64,000 nt of DNA from JAWKXU01 sp964468045 (GTDB lineage: Bacteria > Pseudomonadota > Alphaproteobacteria > Sphingomonadales > Sphingomonadaceae). Both the position numbers and the translations under genes were made by a program. The notes below the pieces were generated by a model. The model did not search any database. It was not told where the DNA came from and was given only the letters and a program-made list of their open reading frames with translations. Shown here piece after piece: positions 9,239 through 17,199 of this stretch. Each line of letters starts with the position of its first letter. The stretch's first letter is position 1. Location of the stretch: positions 1 through 64,000 of the forward strand of contig CAYXTO010000006.1 in the NCBI GenBank assembly GCA_964468045.1, read 5' to 3'.

Positions 9239-9368
9239 GGGTTTGCGACCGGTTGTTGGCGTTTCTCGGCGAGCAAGCTTTACGCTCCTCGTGCCCGAAT
9301 TAAACAGCAAATCGCAAAGAAACCCTTAATCGCTGCGGAGCGATTAACCATTGCCGGACAATCGCTTG

Positions 9369-9815
9369 TCAATCGTCGCGGGAAACCTTTTCGCGACGTT
9401 CGTGGGCTTCCTGCGCTTCCACCGTCATCGTGGCGATCGGCCGGGCGATAAGCCGCCTTATGCCGATGGGATCGCCGGTGACTTCGCAATAACCATATTC
9501 GCCATCCTCGATCCGGCGCAGCGCCGAATCGATCTTGGCGATCAGCTTGCGCTGGCGGTCGCGCGTGCGAAGCTCGATCCCCCAGTCCGTCTCGCTCGAA
9601 GCGCGGTCGTTGAGATCAGGCTCGCGGATCGGGCCATCCTGCAGCGATTGAAGCGTGCCGGCCGAAGCGGACAGAATGGATTTCTTCCATTCGAGAAGCA
9701 GGCGCCGGAAATAATCCAGCTGCGCCTCATTCATGTATTCCTCGTTTTCGGCGGGCACGTAATCGTCCGTGATCGCATGCTTTGCCTTGGCAAGGATATC
9801 GATTTCGTCGCTCAT
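9369..9815 (-). CDS. dksA: RNA polymerase-binding transcription factor DksA
   Basis: DksA binds in the RNA polymerase secondary channel and, with ppGpp, adjusts rRNA and amino-acid promoter activity. The 148-residue protein has the coiled-coil region with the DLNDRASSETDW tip segment (the DxxDxA motif, about residues 67-78) and the C-terminal GEYGYCEVTGDPIGIRRL and RPIATMTVEAQE block. Only C110 of the usual four zinc cysteines remains, which is a known variation in alphaproteobacterial DksA. It is transcribed alone, divergent from the Sel1-like gene. Confidence 0.93.
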   Translation of the reverse strand: MSDEIDILAKAKHAITDDYVPAENEEYMNEAQLDYFRRLLLEWKKSILSASAGTLQSLQDGPIREPDLNDRASSETDWGIELRTRDRQRKLIAKIDSALRRIEDGEYGYCEVTGDPIGIRRLIARPIATMTVEAQEAHERREKVSRDD

Positions 9816-10013
9816 AACCGTCGCTATCCAAACTCCGCACCCAGACCATATCCAAACCGGCGCTTTCCTGCGGAACCCGGGTTTTCCGGTGGCACAACCG
9901 GCACGGCTGGCCGGGCCTATAGGAGTGCGTCAAATCCGGCACAAGGCCCAATTGCGAATGACTCTAAATGAGTGTGGATTAAGCCAGGCCGAACCGGAAC
10001 ATGGGATGACCCG

Positions 10014-10028
10014 TTAACCATTTGTTGA
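10014..10028. promoter_or_regulatory. CtrA-like box (one mismatch)
   Basis: The sequence TTAA-CCATTTG-TTGA matches the CtrA full site TTAA-N7-TTAA at seven of eight positions. It lies 66 bases before the Sel1-like gene. Binding is not proven. Confidence 0.35.
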
Positions 10029-10093
10029 CCATGATTGGGCGAATGTCCCGCTCGAGGGTGGCAAAGGTGCCTCCCGCAACGGGGGATCAGATC

Positions 10094-10426
10094 ATGCAAA
10101 TGGCCTGGATCAATCAGACTGCCGATACGGCGCCGACAGGTGAAAACCATACCGACCTGCTGGTCGCCACTTGCCTTGCCGCCGCCGCGGCCGGGGATAT
10201 TTCCGCTTACTACGATCTTGGATTTGCCTTCTCCACGGGTAGCCACGGTGTGGAAATCGATCTCGTCGAAGCGCATAAATGGTTCAATCTCGCGGCCACG
10301 CAGGGGCATGAGGAAGCCGCGCTCTGCCGCGCCGACATCGCGGAGGAAATGACGGCGCGCGAAATCGCCGAAGCCCAGCGCCGCGCACGGGAATGGATCG
10401 CGGCATCCTGCCACAAGGCCGCCTGA
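10094..10426 (+). CDS. Sel1-like repeat protein
   Basis: This 110-residue protein contains one Sel1-type (TPR-like) helical repeat, with ISAYYDLGFAFSTG then VEAHKWFNLAATQGHEEAA. Such repeats mediate protein-protein contacts; no catalytic residues are present. The start is one of two close ATGs (10094 or 10100); 10094 has GGGGGA about nine bases before it. A CtrA-like box with one mismatch lies 66 bases upstream, which would allow cell-cycle control, but this is inference. Confidence 0.78.
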   Translation: MQMAWINQTADTAPTGENHTDLLVATCLAAAAAGDISAYYDLGFAFSTGSHGVEIDLVEAHKWFNLAATQGHEEAALCRADIAEEMTAREIAEAQRRAREWIAASCHKAA

Positions 10427-10473
10427 GGGCAGCAGCGCCGCCACGGCGGATCGCGCTGTCCTGGTCCTTGCGC

Positions 10474-11613
10474 CTAGTCCTTGCGGAAAGGTGTCCGGTC
10501 ACCCAGGAACATCTGTTCCGCAGCCACGCCTCGCCTTTCACGCGCGAGAAAATCGGCCACCGCCTCGCGAAATCCGGCATCGGCGATCCAGTGCGCCGAC
10601 CAGGTCCGCACCGGCTCATAGCCCCGGGCCAGCTTGTGCCCGCCCTGCGCCCCGGCTTCCACCCGCTGCAGGCCCAGCCTGATCGCCGCATCGATCGCCT
10701 GATAATAGCACAGCTCGAAATGCAGGAAGGGCTTGTGCACGGTGCAGCCCCAATAGCGCCCATAGAGCGCGCTTTTCCCGATCAGGTTGAGAGCGCCGGC
10801 AATCGGCTTGCCTTCGTCGCAGGCGAGGATCAGCAGGATCCGATCCCCCATCCGCTCGCCCAGCAGGGTGAACGCCTCGCGCGTCAGATAGGGGCTGCCC
10901 CATTTGCGGGCGCCCGTATCCTGGTAGAAGATCCAGAATGCGTCCCAATGTTCCGGCCCGATCTCGTCGCCCGTGAGATGCCGGATCTCCAGTCCTGCCT
11001 GCGCTTCCGCCCGCTCCTTGCGGATCGCCTTGCGCTTGCGCGAGGAAAGCGCGGCGAGAAAGGCGTCGAAATCCGCATAATCCCGGTTTTCCCAGTGGAA
11101 CTGGATGTCATTGCGGGTGAGCCAGCCGGCTTCCTCGAAGAAGGGCAACTGGGCAGGTTCGATGAAGGTGGCGTGGGCGGAAGAAAAACCGTGCTCCGCG
11201 CACAGGCCCTGCGCCGCCCGCAGCAGCGGCTTCGCCAGCGCCGCATCGCCCAGCAGCAGCCTGGGGCCGGTTGCGGGGGTGAACGGCACCGCGATCTGCA
11301 GCTTGGGATAATAACGCCCGCCGGCCCGGTGCCAGGCATCGGCCCAGGGATGGTCGAAGACATATTCGCCCTGGCTGTGCGACTTGAGATAAGCAGGCAT
11401 TGCCGCGGCAAGACGCCCCGCCCCATCCGTTATCGCGATCGGCGCGGGAGCCCAGCCGGTGCCGGGGCCGACACTGCCGGAATCCTCCGTGGCGGACAGG
11501 AAGGCATGGCTCACGAACGGATTGTCGTCTCCGGCCAGTGCATCCCATTCATCGGCGGGCAGCGCCCCGACCGACCCGTAAACCGCAGCGGTCAGGGGAT
11601 CTTGGTCGCTCAC
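10474..11613 (-). CDS. GNAT-fold acyltransferase, DUF482 (COG3146) family
   Basis: This 379-residue protein belongs to a family related to FemAB/peptidogalycan acyltransferases; the substrate is unknown. Recognisable segments are EWDALAGDDNPFVSHAFL near the start, GVDFDAFLAAL-type and SSRKRKAIRKER in the middle, and DTGARKWGSPYLT and HFELCYYQAIDAAI toward the C-terminus. Its ATG overlaps the stop of the glycerophosphodiesterase gene (11610-11613), making it the last gene of a five-gene chain that begins at the DUF3572 gene. Confidence 0.85.
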   Translation of the reverse strand: MSDQDPLTAAVYGSVGALPADEWDALAGDDNPFVSHAFLSATEDSGSVGPGTGWAPAPIAITDGAGRLAAAMPAYLKSHSQGEYVFDHPWADAWHRAGGRYYPKLQIAVPFTPATGPRLLLGDAALAKPLLRAAQGLCAEHGFSSAHATFIEPAQLPFFEEAGWLTRNDIQFHWENRDYADFDAFLAALSSRKRKAIRKERAEAQAGLEIRHLTGDEIGPEHWDAFWIFYQDTGARKWGSPYLTREAFTLLGERMGDRILLILACDEGKPIAGALNLIGKSALYGRYWGCTVHKPFLHFELCYYQAIDAAIRLGLQRVEAGAQGGHKLARGYEPVRTWSAHWIADAGFREAVADFLARERRGVAAEQMFLGDRTPFRKD

Positions 11614-12377
11614 TCCAGGCCCGCTCCCTCCGCGATCGGCGCGTCCGCATGCTCTGCCGCCCGCTGGCGATGATCCACGCTGCGGACCGTCCAGGTCAGC
11701 ACGGGCAGGCCCCGGCGGCGCCGCGCGGCCGCAAACCGGCTGGGAAGATCGCGTATGTCATAGGCCAGGAAATCGGGACGGGCATGGTGGAATGCAAGAC
11801 GGCGGCGAATGCGTCCCAACAGGGTCTTGCCATTCTCCTCGGTCACCACCAGCCCACGCAGCGTATGCGGCGAATGGGTCGCGAACCAGCGCGAGACACG
11901 GGGATCGAAGCTCATGACCGCATGATCGCCGCGATAGCCTTCCAGCTCCCGCCGCACGGCCAGGCACAGCGGCGCGGTGCGCCGGTCGCGGCGGGACTTG
12001 ATCTCGATCAGCACGGGAACCCGCCCGGCCACCCGATCCAGCACCTGGCGCAAGGTGGGGATCGGCTCCCCATTCCCCGCCAGCGCGATCCGGCCGAGTT
12101 CCGCGGCATTGCGGTCCGCGACCGGGCCCTGTTCGGCGGTCAGGCGATCAAGATCCCAATCATGGAAGACCATCGCATAGCCATCGGAGCTGCGCTGGAC
12201 ATCGCATTCGATCCCCAGCCCGCGATCCGCTGCGGCGACGATGGCCGCCAGCGAATTCTCGGGAACGCCGGGCCCGTGCAGGCCGCGATGGGCATAGACC
12301 AGCCCGGTCAGCCGCGCCGCCCGCGACGCAGGCAGCGTGGATTCAGGGGCTGCTTCGCCCGGGCCTTCAACCACCAT
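11610..12377 (-). CDS. Glycerophosphodiester phosphodiesterase family protein
   Basis: The enzyme hydrolyses glycerophosphodiesters to glycerol-3-phosphate and an alcohol. The 255-residue cytoplasmic-type protein has AHRGLHGPGVPENSLAA (HR...PEN), GIECDVQRSSDG (ExD) and VFHDWDLDRLT (HD), the metal and catalytic residues of the GDPD TIM barrel. I chose ATG 12377, which overlaps the ridA stop by 11 bases; the longer reading frame would run through the ridA coding region. No signal peptide is seen. Confidence 0.9.
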   Translation of the reverse strand: MVVEGPGEAAPESTLPASRAARLTGLVYAHRGLHGPGVPENSLAAIVAAADRGLGIECDVQRSSDGYAMVFHDWDLDRLTAEQGPVADRNAAELGRIALAGNGEPIPTLRQVLDRVAGRVPVLIEIKSRRDRRTAPLCLAVRRELEGYRGDHAVMSFDPRVSRWFATHSPHTLRGLVVTEENGKTLLGRIRRRLAFHHARPDFLAYDIRDLPSRFAAARRRRGLPVLTWTVRSVDHRQRAAEHADAPIAEGAGLE

Positions 12378-12828
12378 TGACAGCGAAGATCGCGTCCACC
12401 TCCACCGCGACCCCCATGGGCAGGTTGGCGACGCCCACCGCGCTGCGGGCATGCTTGCCGGCATCGCCGAACACCTCCACCATCAGCTGCGAAGCGCCGT
12501 TCACCACCTTGGGCTGCTCGGTGAAATCGAAGCTCGAATTGACGAAGCCGCAAAGCTTCACGACCTGCACGACATTGTCGAGCGAGCCGATCTTGGCCTT
12601 GAGCTGCGCCAGGATCATCAATCCGCAGGCCCGGGCCGCCGCGGCCGCATCATCGGCCGAGATGTCGACTCCAAGCCGTCCAGTGACGAGCTGGCCGCCG
12701 ATCGACGGCAGCTGGCCGGAAACATGCGCGAGCCCGCCATGGACCACCACGGGCACATAGGCCGCCAGCGGGGCCGCCGGCTCCGGAAGAGTTATGCCCA
12801 GTTCGGCCAGTCTTGCTTCGATGCTCAT
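12367..12828 (-). CDS. RidA family protein (enamine/imine deaminase)
   Basis: RidA proteins hydrolyse reactive enamine/imine intermediates made by PLP enzymes. This 153-residue member belongs to the longer COG0251 subfamily with APLAAYVPVVVHGGLAHVSGQLP at the N-terminus and VVKLCGFVNSSFDFTEQPKVVNGAS in the centre. AGAGGAG lies six bases before ATG 12828, and the start overlaps the stop of the HAD gene as ATGA. Deaminase activity is not certain for this subfamily. Confidence 0.9.
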   Translation of the reverse strand: MSIEARLAELGITLPEPAAPLAAYVPVVVHGGLAHVSGQLPSIGGQLVTGRLGVDISADDAAAAARACGLMILAQLKAKIGSLDNVVQVVKLCGFVNSSFDFTEQPKVVNGASQLMVEVFGDAGKHARSAVGVANLPMGVAVEVDAIFAVNGG

Positions 12829-13463
12829 GAATTCTCCTCTTTCAGCCGTTCGCGCAGCCAGGACAGCGCAAGGTCCCATTGATCGATCCGGGCATGCGCA
12901 TAACCTTGTTCGTGCGCGCAGGGAATATGCGGCGCAACGGTAGGCTCTCCCACCAGATGCAACCGGACGATACCGGGGACCAGATCCGCCGCCGAGGCAT
13001 GATGCTGCGCCAGATCGTCGATGAAGAAGGCGCGGCTCGGGCTATATTCCTCGAGAATCGCCTTGAGCGCCGGCCCTTTCGGGCCCTGGTTGGTGAAGAC
13101 CCGGATATCGAGCCCCCGGTCGGCCAGCTGGCGCGTGCGCGCTTCCCGGCGATGGTCGGCGATATTCGTCAGCACCACCACATCCGCTTCCTCGGCCAGC
13201 GCATGAATCGCTTCGATCGCACCCGAAATGGGGGTCTGCCGGTGCATCTCGGTGTCGAAGAACCCTTCCAGCAGGGACCACATCTCGTCATGCGGGATCG
13301 GCTGGTCGCTGCCGCGGCGGCGCATGGCATTGGCGAAATCGTGGCCGTCCAGATGAAAATCCACCTCATGCGCCTCGTCCAGCCACTCGCGGAAATGCAC
13401 CAGCATATGCAGCAGCACTTCATCGCAATCGGTCACCACCAGCGGGCGTTTCGAACCGCTCAT
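12825..13463 (-). CDS. HAD-superfamily hydrolase
   Basis: This 212-residue protein has a haloacid dehalogenase-like core. VVTDCDEVLL carries motif I (DxD, residues 12 and 14), VVVLTNIADH is motif II (Thr), TNQGPKGPALK holds the motif III Lys, and AFFIDDLAQH is motif IV (DD). A phosphatase role is likely; the substrate is unknown. It overlaps the DUF3572 stop upstream and the RidA start downstream by four bases each. Confidence 0.85.
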   Translation of the reverse strand: MSGSKRPLVVTDCDEVLLHMLVHFREWLDEAHEVDFHLDGHDFANAMRRRGSDQPIPHDEMWSLLEGFFDTEMHRQTPISGAIEAIHALAEEADVVVLTNIADHRREARTRQLADRGLDIRVFTNQGPKGPALKAILEEYSPSRAFFIDDLAQHHASAADLVPGIVRLHLVGEPTVAPHIPCAHEQGYAHARIDQWDLALSWLRERLKEENS

Positions 13464-13669
13464 CGCGCCAGCCTCCCGCTCGCATCTACGATGGACTGCG
13501 GCGAAAGGTCGAGATCGGCGGCGGCGGCCAGCAGATCGGGCTCATGGCCCGCCACGAATTCCAGAACGGCGCCCAGCATGGATGGTTCTCCAAGCCCGGC
13601 GCGCAGGGCATCGGGGGTCAGGCCGGTCAACGCCAGCAGGCGTTCCGCCCGCCGTCCGTCCTCCAGCAC
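13460..13669 (-). CDS. DUF3572 protein (start uncertain)
   Basis: This small protein of the alphaproteobacterial DUF3572 family has unknown function and reads RLLALTGLTPDALRAGLGEP then VLEFVAGHEPDLLAAAADL. The frame remains conserved upstream (NDAETLALSVLGW) back to a TGA at about 13736, yet no ATG, GTG or TTG occurs in that stretch. The annotated GTG at 13669 would cut off the conserved N-terminus. An ATT start near 13729, or a lost start codon, are alternatives. It heads the HAD-RidA-GDPD-acyltransferase chain with a 4-base overlap. Confidence 0.65.
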   Translation of the reverse strand: MLEDGRRAERLLALTGLTPDALRAGLGEPSMLGAVLEFVAGHEPDLLAAAADLDLSPQSIVDASGRLAR

Positions 13670-13814
13670 CCATCCCAGAACCGACAGGGCCAGGGTTTCG
13701 GCATCGTTAACCGAATCTTTCGATTGGTAAATTATTTGTCACCACCTTTCGAGCGACGTATGAAACGAGTCGCGACTCTTCTGCCTTTGGGGGGCAGAGG
13801 CGACCGGGGGCAAG

Positions 13815-14204
13815 ATGATGAAACGTATCCTCGTTGTCGAGGACAACGATCTCAACCGGAAACTGTTCTGCGACGTGCTCGCGGCAAACGGTTTTTCCGT
13901 TGAGCCCGTCGCGGACGGGGAAATGGCGATAGACCGGGCCAGGGCCTTCGTGCCCAATCTGGTCATCATGGACATTCAGCTTCCCAACGTCTCGGGGCTG
14001 GACCTGATCGCCAGGCTCAAGCGCGATGCGAACCTGCGCAACACCCCGGTTCTGGCGGTCACCGCCTATGCCGGCAAGGGGGACGAGGAGCGGATTCGCG
14101 AGGTTGGCGCGCAGGGCTACCTGGCCAAGCCGGTGTCGATCGGGCCGTTCATGGCGGCCGTGAGAAGCCTCATCGACCGGGATTCGCGCGAAGCAGCCGC
14201 TTGA
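13815..14204 (+). CDS. divK: Single-domain response regulator, DivK type
   Basis: This 129-residue receiver domain has no output domain. The acidic pair is in VVEDNDLNR, the phospho-acceptor Asp53 in LVIMDIQLP, Thr in AVTAYA, and Lys in YLAKPVS. The MDIQLPNVSGLDLI segment is typical of DivK, which in Caulobacter binds the kinase-phosphatase DivJ/PleC and the DivL/CckA branch to control CtrA. It starts with two ATGs (13815 and 13818). It is divergent from the DUF3572 operon across about 140 bases. Confidence 0.88.
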   Translation: MMKRILVVEDNDLNRKLFCDVLAANGFSVEPVADGEMAIDRARAFVPNLVIMDIQLPNVSGLDLIARLKRDANLRNTPVLAVTAYAGKGDEERIREVGAQGYLAKPVSIGPFMAAVRSLIDRDSREAAA

Positions 14205-14317
14205 CAATTCCGGCTCCAGGCCGCTTTTGCGCCGCAATCGCCTGATTTCTTGCATCGCGTCGCCTTGGCCGAAAACCGGCTGCCGCTGTTCGGCGCGATG
14301 AGCTAGGAGCCTCCACC

Positions 14318-14557
14318 ATGGATCGTGCCCAAACCGACGCCCGCATTCGCGGCCTGATCGAACCCTTCAACAAGAAGGGCCTCGCCATTGCGGACGAGAC
14401 GACCTTTGCCGGCGATCTCGAATTCGACAGCCTGACGGTGATGGATTTCGTCGCCGCCATCGAGGACGAGTTCGACATCATCATCAGCATGAACCAGCAG
14501 GCCGAGATCGAGAGCTTCGGCCAGCTGGTCGATGCAGTGGTCAAGCTGCAGGGCTGA
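14318..14557 (+). CDS. Acyl carrier protein dedicated to serine palmitoyltransferase
   Basis: This 79-residue acyl carrier protein carries the phosphopantetheine attachment Ser38 in EFDSLTVMDF (DSL motif). It lies only eight bases upstream of the serine palmitoyltransferase gene. In sphingolipid-making Alphaproteobacteria (Caulobacter, Sphingomonas) such an ACP supplies the fatty-acyl thioester to this enzyme. It differs from the housekeeping fatty-acid ACP (e.g. no ...DLGADSLD... block) and ends IESFGQLVDAVVKLQG. A specific SPT partner role is inferred from position and family knowledge. Confidence 0.92.
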   Translation: MDRAQTDARIRGLIEPFNKKGLAIADETTFAGDLEFDSLTVMDFVAAIEDEFDIIISMNQQAEIESFGQLVDAVVKLQG

Positions 14558-14565
14558 ACCGCGCG

Positions 14566-15765
14566 ATGACCGATCTCTTCTCGAAGTTCGATTCGCTGAT
14601 CCAGCAGCGCGAAACCCTGCTCGCCAGCGGGGTCGAGGATCCGTTCAGCCTGGTGATGGAGCAGGTCCTCTCCCCGACCGAGGCGATCTGCAACGGCCGG
14701 CGCACCATCCTGCTCGGCACCTACAACTACATGGGGATGACCTTCGATCCCGATGTGATCGCGGCCGGCAAGGCGGCACTCGACCAGTACGGCTCGGGCA
14801 CCACCGGCAGCCGGGTCCTGAACGGCACCTACCAGGGGCACAAGAAGTGCGAGGAAGCACTCAGGCAATTTTACGCCATGGAGCACGCCATGGTGTTCTC
14901 CACCGGCTACCAGGCCAACCTCGGAATCATCAGCACCATCGCCGGAAAGGACGATTATATCGTCCTCGATATCGACAGCCATGCCAGCATCTGGGATGGC
15001 TGCTCGCTCGGCAATGCGCAGGTCGTGCCGTTCAGGCACAACGACATCGAGGCGATGGAAAAGCGCCTCAGGCGGATTCCGGAAGGCGCGGGCAAGCTGG
15101 TGGTGCTGGAAGGCGTCTATTCGATGCTGGGCGACGTGGCCCCGCTCCGGGAGATGATCGCGGTGGCCAAGGCGAACGGCGCCATGGTGCTGGTCGACGA
15201 AGCGCATTCGATGGGCTTCATCGGGCCGAACGGGCGCGGCGTGGCGGAAGAGCAGGGCGTGCTGGACCAGGTCGATTTCGTGATCGGCACTTTTTCCAAG
15301 AGCGTCGGCACGGTGGGCGGCTTCTGCGTATCCAACCACCCCAAGTTCGAGATCATGCGGCTGGTCTGCCGCCCCTATGTCTTCACCGCCAGCCTGCCGC
15401 CGAGCGTGGTCGCCACCGCCGCCACCAGCATCCGCAAGCTGATGCAGGGTTCCAACAAGCGTGCGCACCTGTGGGAAAACTCGCGCAGGCTGCACGGCGG
15501 GCTGAAAGCGCTCGGCTTCCAGCTCGGCACGGAAGAACCGCAAAGCGCGATCATCGCGGTGATCATGCCGGATCTGGAACGCGGCGCGGCGATGTGGGAA
15601 GCGCTGCTGAAGGAAGGGCTCTACGTCAATCTCGCCCGCCCGCCGGCGACCCCGGCCAACATGACCCTGCTGCGCTGCTCGCTCTGCGCCGAGCATACCG
15701 AGCAGCAGGTCGGCACCATCCTCGGCATGTTCGAGCGGGCCGGCAAGGCGGTCGGGATCATCTGA
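14566..15765 (+). CDS. spt: Serine palmitoyltransferase
   Basis: This PLP enzyme condenses L-serine with palmitoyl thioester to 3-ketodihydrosphingosine, the first step of sphingolipid synthesis. The 399-residue soluble protein belongs to the alpha-oxoamine synthase family. GSGTTGSRVLNGTYQGHKK is the substrate-binding block, LVDEAHSMGF carries the cofactor Asp and His, and GTFSKSVGTVGGF carries the PLP lysine (about K245). The close match to the Sphingomonas enzyme type and the adjacent ACP separate it from KBL, BioF and ALAS. It is a lineage marker for sphingomonads. Confidence 0.95.
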   Translation: MTDLFSKFDSLIQQRETLLASGVEDPFSLVMEQVLSPTEAICNGRRTILLGTYNYMGMTFDPDVIAAGKAALDQYGSGTTGSRVLNGTYQGHKKCEEALRQFYAMEHAMVFSTGYQANLGIISTIAGKDDYIVLDIDSHASIWDGCSLGNAQVVPFRHNDIEAMEKRLRRIPEGAGKLVVLEGVYSMLGDVAPLREMIAVAKANGAMVLVDEAHSMGFIGPNGRGVAEEQGVLDQVDFVIGTFSKSVGTVGGFCVSNHPKFEIMRLVCRPYVFTASLPPSVVATAATSIRKLMQGSNKRAHLWENSRRLHGGLKALGFQLGTEEPQSAIIAVIMPDLERGAAMWEALLKEGLYVNLARPPATPANMTLLRCSLCAEHTEQQVGTILGMFERAGKAVGII

Positions 15766-15842
15766 ACTGGCTTCGGGTCGTTCGGCTATCCTCGCGCCGC
15801 TCAAGGAATCTTGGCGGCGCTGCGAGCGGCCGGTCGGCCTTG

Positions 15843-15861
15843 CGGTCGGCTCCGCCGACCG
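15843..15861. other. Perfect 8-bp hairpin downstream of spt
   Basis: CGGTCGGC, a TCC loop and GCCGACCG form a perfect stem in the 192-base gap between spt and osmC. No T-run follows, so it is not a typical intrinsic terminator. It may stabilise or end the spt message; nothing else was recognised in the gap. Confidence 0.4.
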
Positions 15862-15957
15862 GGGCTGGAACTTGCATGGGAATGAGCCCCACCCCGCCCG
15901 GGAACCTTCGGCCGCCCTCGCTCGTCTTTCCGGCAGGCAATGCAGGAGGGCAGCACC

Positions 15958-16392
15958 ATGGCGATCGTCAACCACGGCAGCGCGCAATACGAAGGCCTCG
16001 GCAAGGACGGCAAGGGCCATATTTCCACCGGCTCGGGTGTGTTGAAGGACCAGCCCTACGGCTTCAACACCCGCTTCGAATCCGCGCCCGGCACCAATCC
16101 GGAGGAACTGATCGCGGCCGCGCACGCCAGCTGCTTCACCATGGCCCTGTCCTTCGCCCTCGCCCGCGCAGGCTTCACGGACGGGACGCTGGAAACCACC
16201 GCCAAAGTATCCCTGGAAAAGGACGGCGACAGCTTCGCCGTCACTCGCTCCGACCTGTCGCTGAGCGCGCGGGTGCCGGGCATCGAGCGCGCGCAATTCG
16301 AGGAGATCGCGGCCGACGCCAAGGCCAATTGCCCGATCTCCAAGCTGCTGAACGCCGACATCTCGCTGGAGATCGCATCGTTTGACGGATGA
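15958..16392 (+). CDS. osmC: OsmC family peroxiredoxin
   Basis: OsmC reduces organic hydroperoxides with a reactive cysteine pair. The 144-residue protein has GTNPEELIAAAHASCFTMALS with the peroxidatic Cys, and AKANCPISKLLNADI with the resolving Cys. GGAGGGCAG lies just before ATG 15958; the upstream in-frame ATG at 15940 adds six non-conserved residues. The gene appears monocistronic. Confidence 0.93.
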   Translation: MAIVNHGSAQYEGLGKDGKGHISTGSGVLKDQPYGFNTRFESAPGTNPEELIAAAHASCFTMALSFALARAGFTDGTLETTAKVSLEKDGDSFAVTRSDLSLSARVPGIERAQFEEIAADAKANCPISKLLNADISLEIASFDG

Positions 16393-16419
16393 GCGCGAGC
16401 CTGCGCGCGCCGCATCGCG

Positions 16420-16689
16420 TCAGTTGATGGTGATGATCCCGTCCACGGCCCGCCATTCCGCCGGGCCTATCAGATGCTTGTGGGTGACGCTGACGGAATG
16501 GAGCGCCGCCTCGATCTCGCGCCGCCAGTAATCCAGGAACCGGTCGAGCTCGGGAAAGCGGGGCGCGATGTCATATTGCTGCATCACGAACAGCTGGATG
16601 AGGCTGGGATGGTCGGGCAGGTAATAGTGGATCGCGACGGTCGAAAGACCGTATCCTTCCAATTGCTTCGCGAAATCCCGGCTCGCCAT
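16420..16689 (-). CDS. Usg-family protein
   Basis: This 89-residue protein is of the Usg (COG5425) type, function unknown. ASRDFAKQLEGYGLSTVAI, YYLPDHPSLIQ and RFPELDRFLDYWRREIEAALHSV match the conserved core of this small alphaproteobacterial family. ATG 16689 gives the usual length (about 90); a longer frame from 16740 adds unrelated residues. It is convergent with osmC. Confidence 0.85.
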   Translation of the reverse strand: MASRDFAKQLEGYGLSTVAIHYYLPDHPSLIQLFVMQQYDIAPRFPELDRFLDYWRREIEAALHSVSVTHKHLIGPAEWRAVDGIITIN

Positions 16690-16874
16690 AGCCCCCGCTA
16701 CGAAACAGGTTCGATGCGCGATATTGTGCAAACGCACCATGCTTCGTCAAGTCCTTGTTTTGCCGTTCCGAATCCGCGCCCCAAGCGACCGGAAACTTTA
16801 CCTCTGCTCGAGAGTCGTGCAGAATCCCCCCGCGGCGTTGCCGTACCCGTGCCGCTACAGGTAAACCCGATGCG

Positions 16875-17183
16875 ATGAGCGCCAGACGCGAAGAGCGAAT
16901 TCCGGTCGAGATCCTGAGCCGTTACCGCTCGGGGACGGGCCGCGCCCATATCGTGCAGGTATATGATCTTTCGCAATCGGGCTGCTGCCTGCACCAGAAT
17001 TTCTCGGTGCTGGAAGTCGGCAAGATACTCACCATCCGGCTCGGCGAGGTCGGGCCGATCGAATCCATCGTGCGGTGGAAACAGGGGCTGAACGTGGGGA
17101 TAGAGTTCCTGGTCCCGCTCCATCCTTCGGTGTTCGATCACATCGTATCCCGTCACGGGCACGGCGGGAGCGGGAGCGACTGA
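16875..17183 (+). CDS. PilZ-domain protein
   Basis: This 102-residue single PilZ domain starts MSARREERIPVEI with the RxxxR c-di-GMP motif partly present (RREER). It continues with VQVYDLSQSGCCLH, the DxSxxG motif. Binding of cyclic di-GMP is likely. ATG 16875 begins just before the conserved domain. It is the second PilZ protein in the window and is only distantly similar to the one at 8876-9238. Confidence 0.85.
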   Translation: MSARREERIPVEILSRYRSGTGRAHIVQVYDLSQSGCCLHQNFSVLEVGKILTIRLGEVGPIESIVRWKQGLNVGIEFLVPLHPSVFDHIVSRHGHGGSGSD

Positions 17184-17199
17184 CCCGGCAGGGAGGCCC

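Noticed and set aside
13707..13721. CtrA site upstream of divK (TTAA-N7-TTTC)
   Set aside because: The second half-site has two mismatches, too weak to report as a feature.
14170..16296. 708-residue minus-strand frame over acp-spt
   Set aside because: It is antisense to two genes with strong motifs, and its composition (His/Arg/Gly rich, no domain) is that of a shadow.
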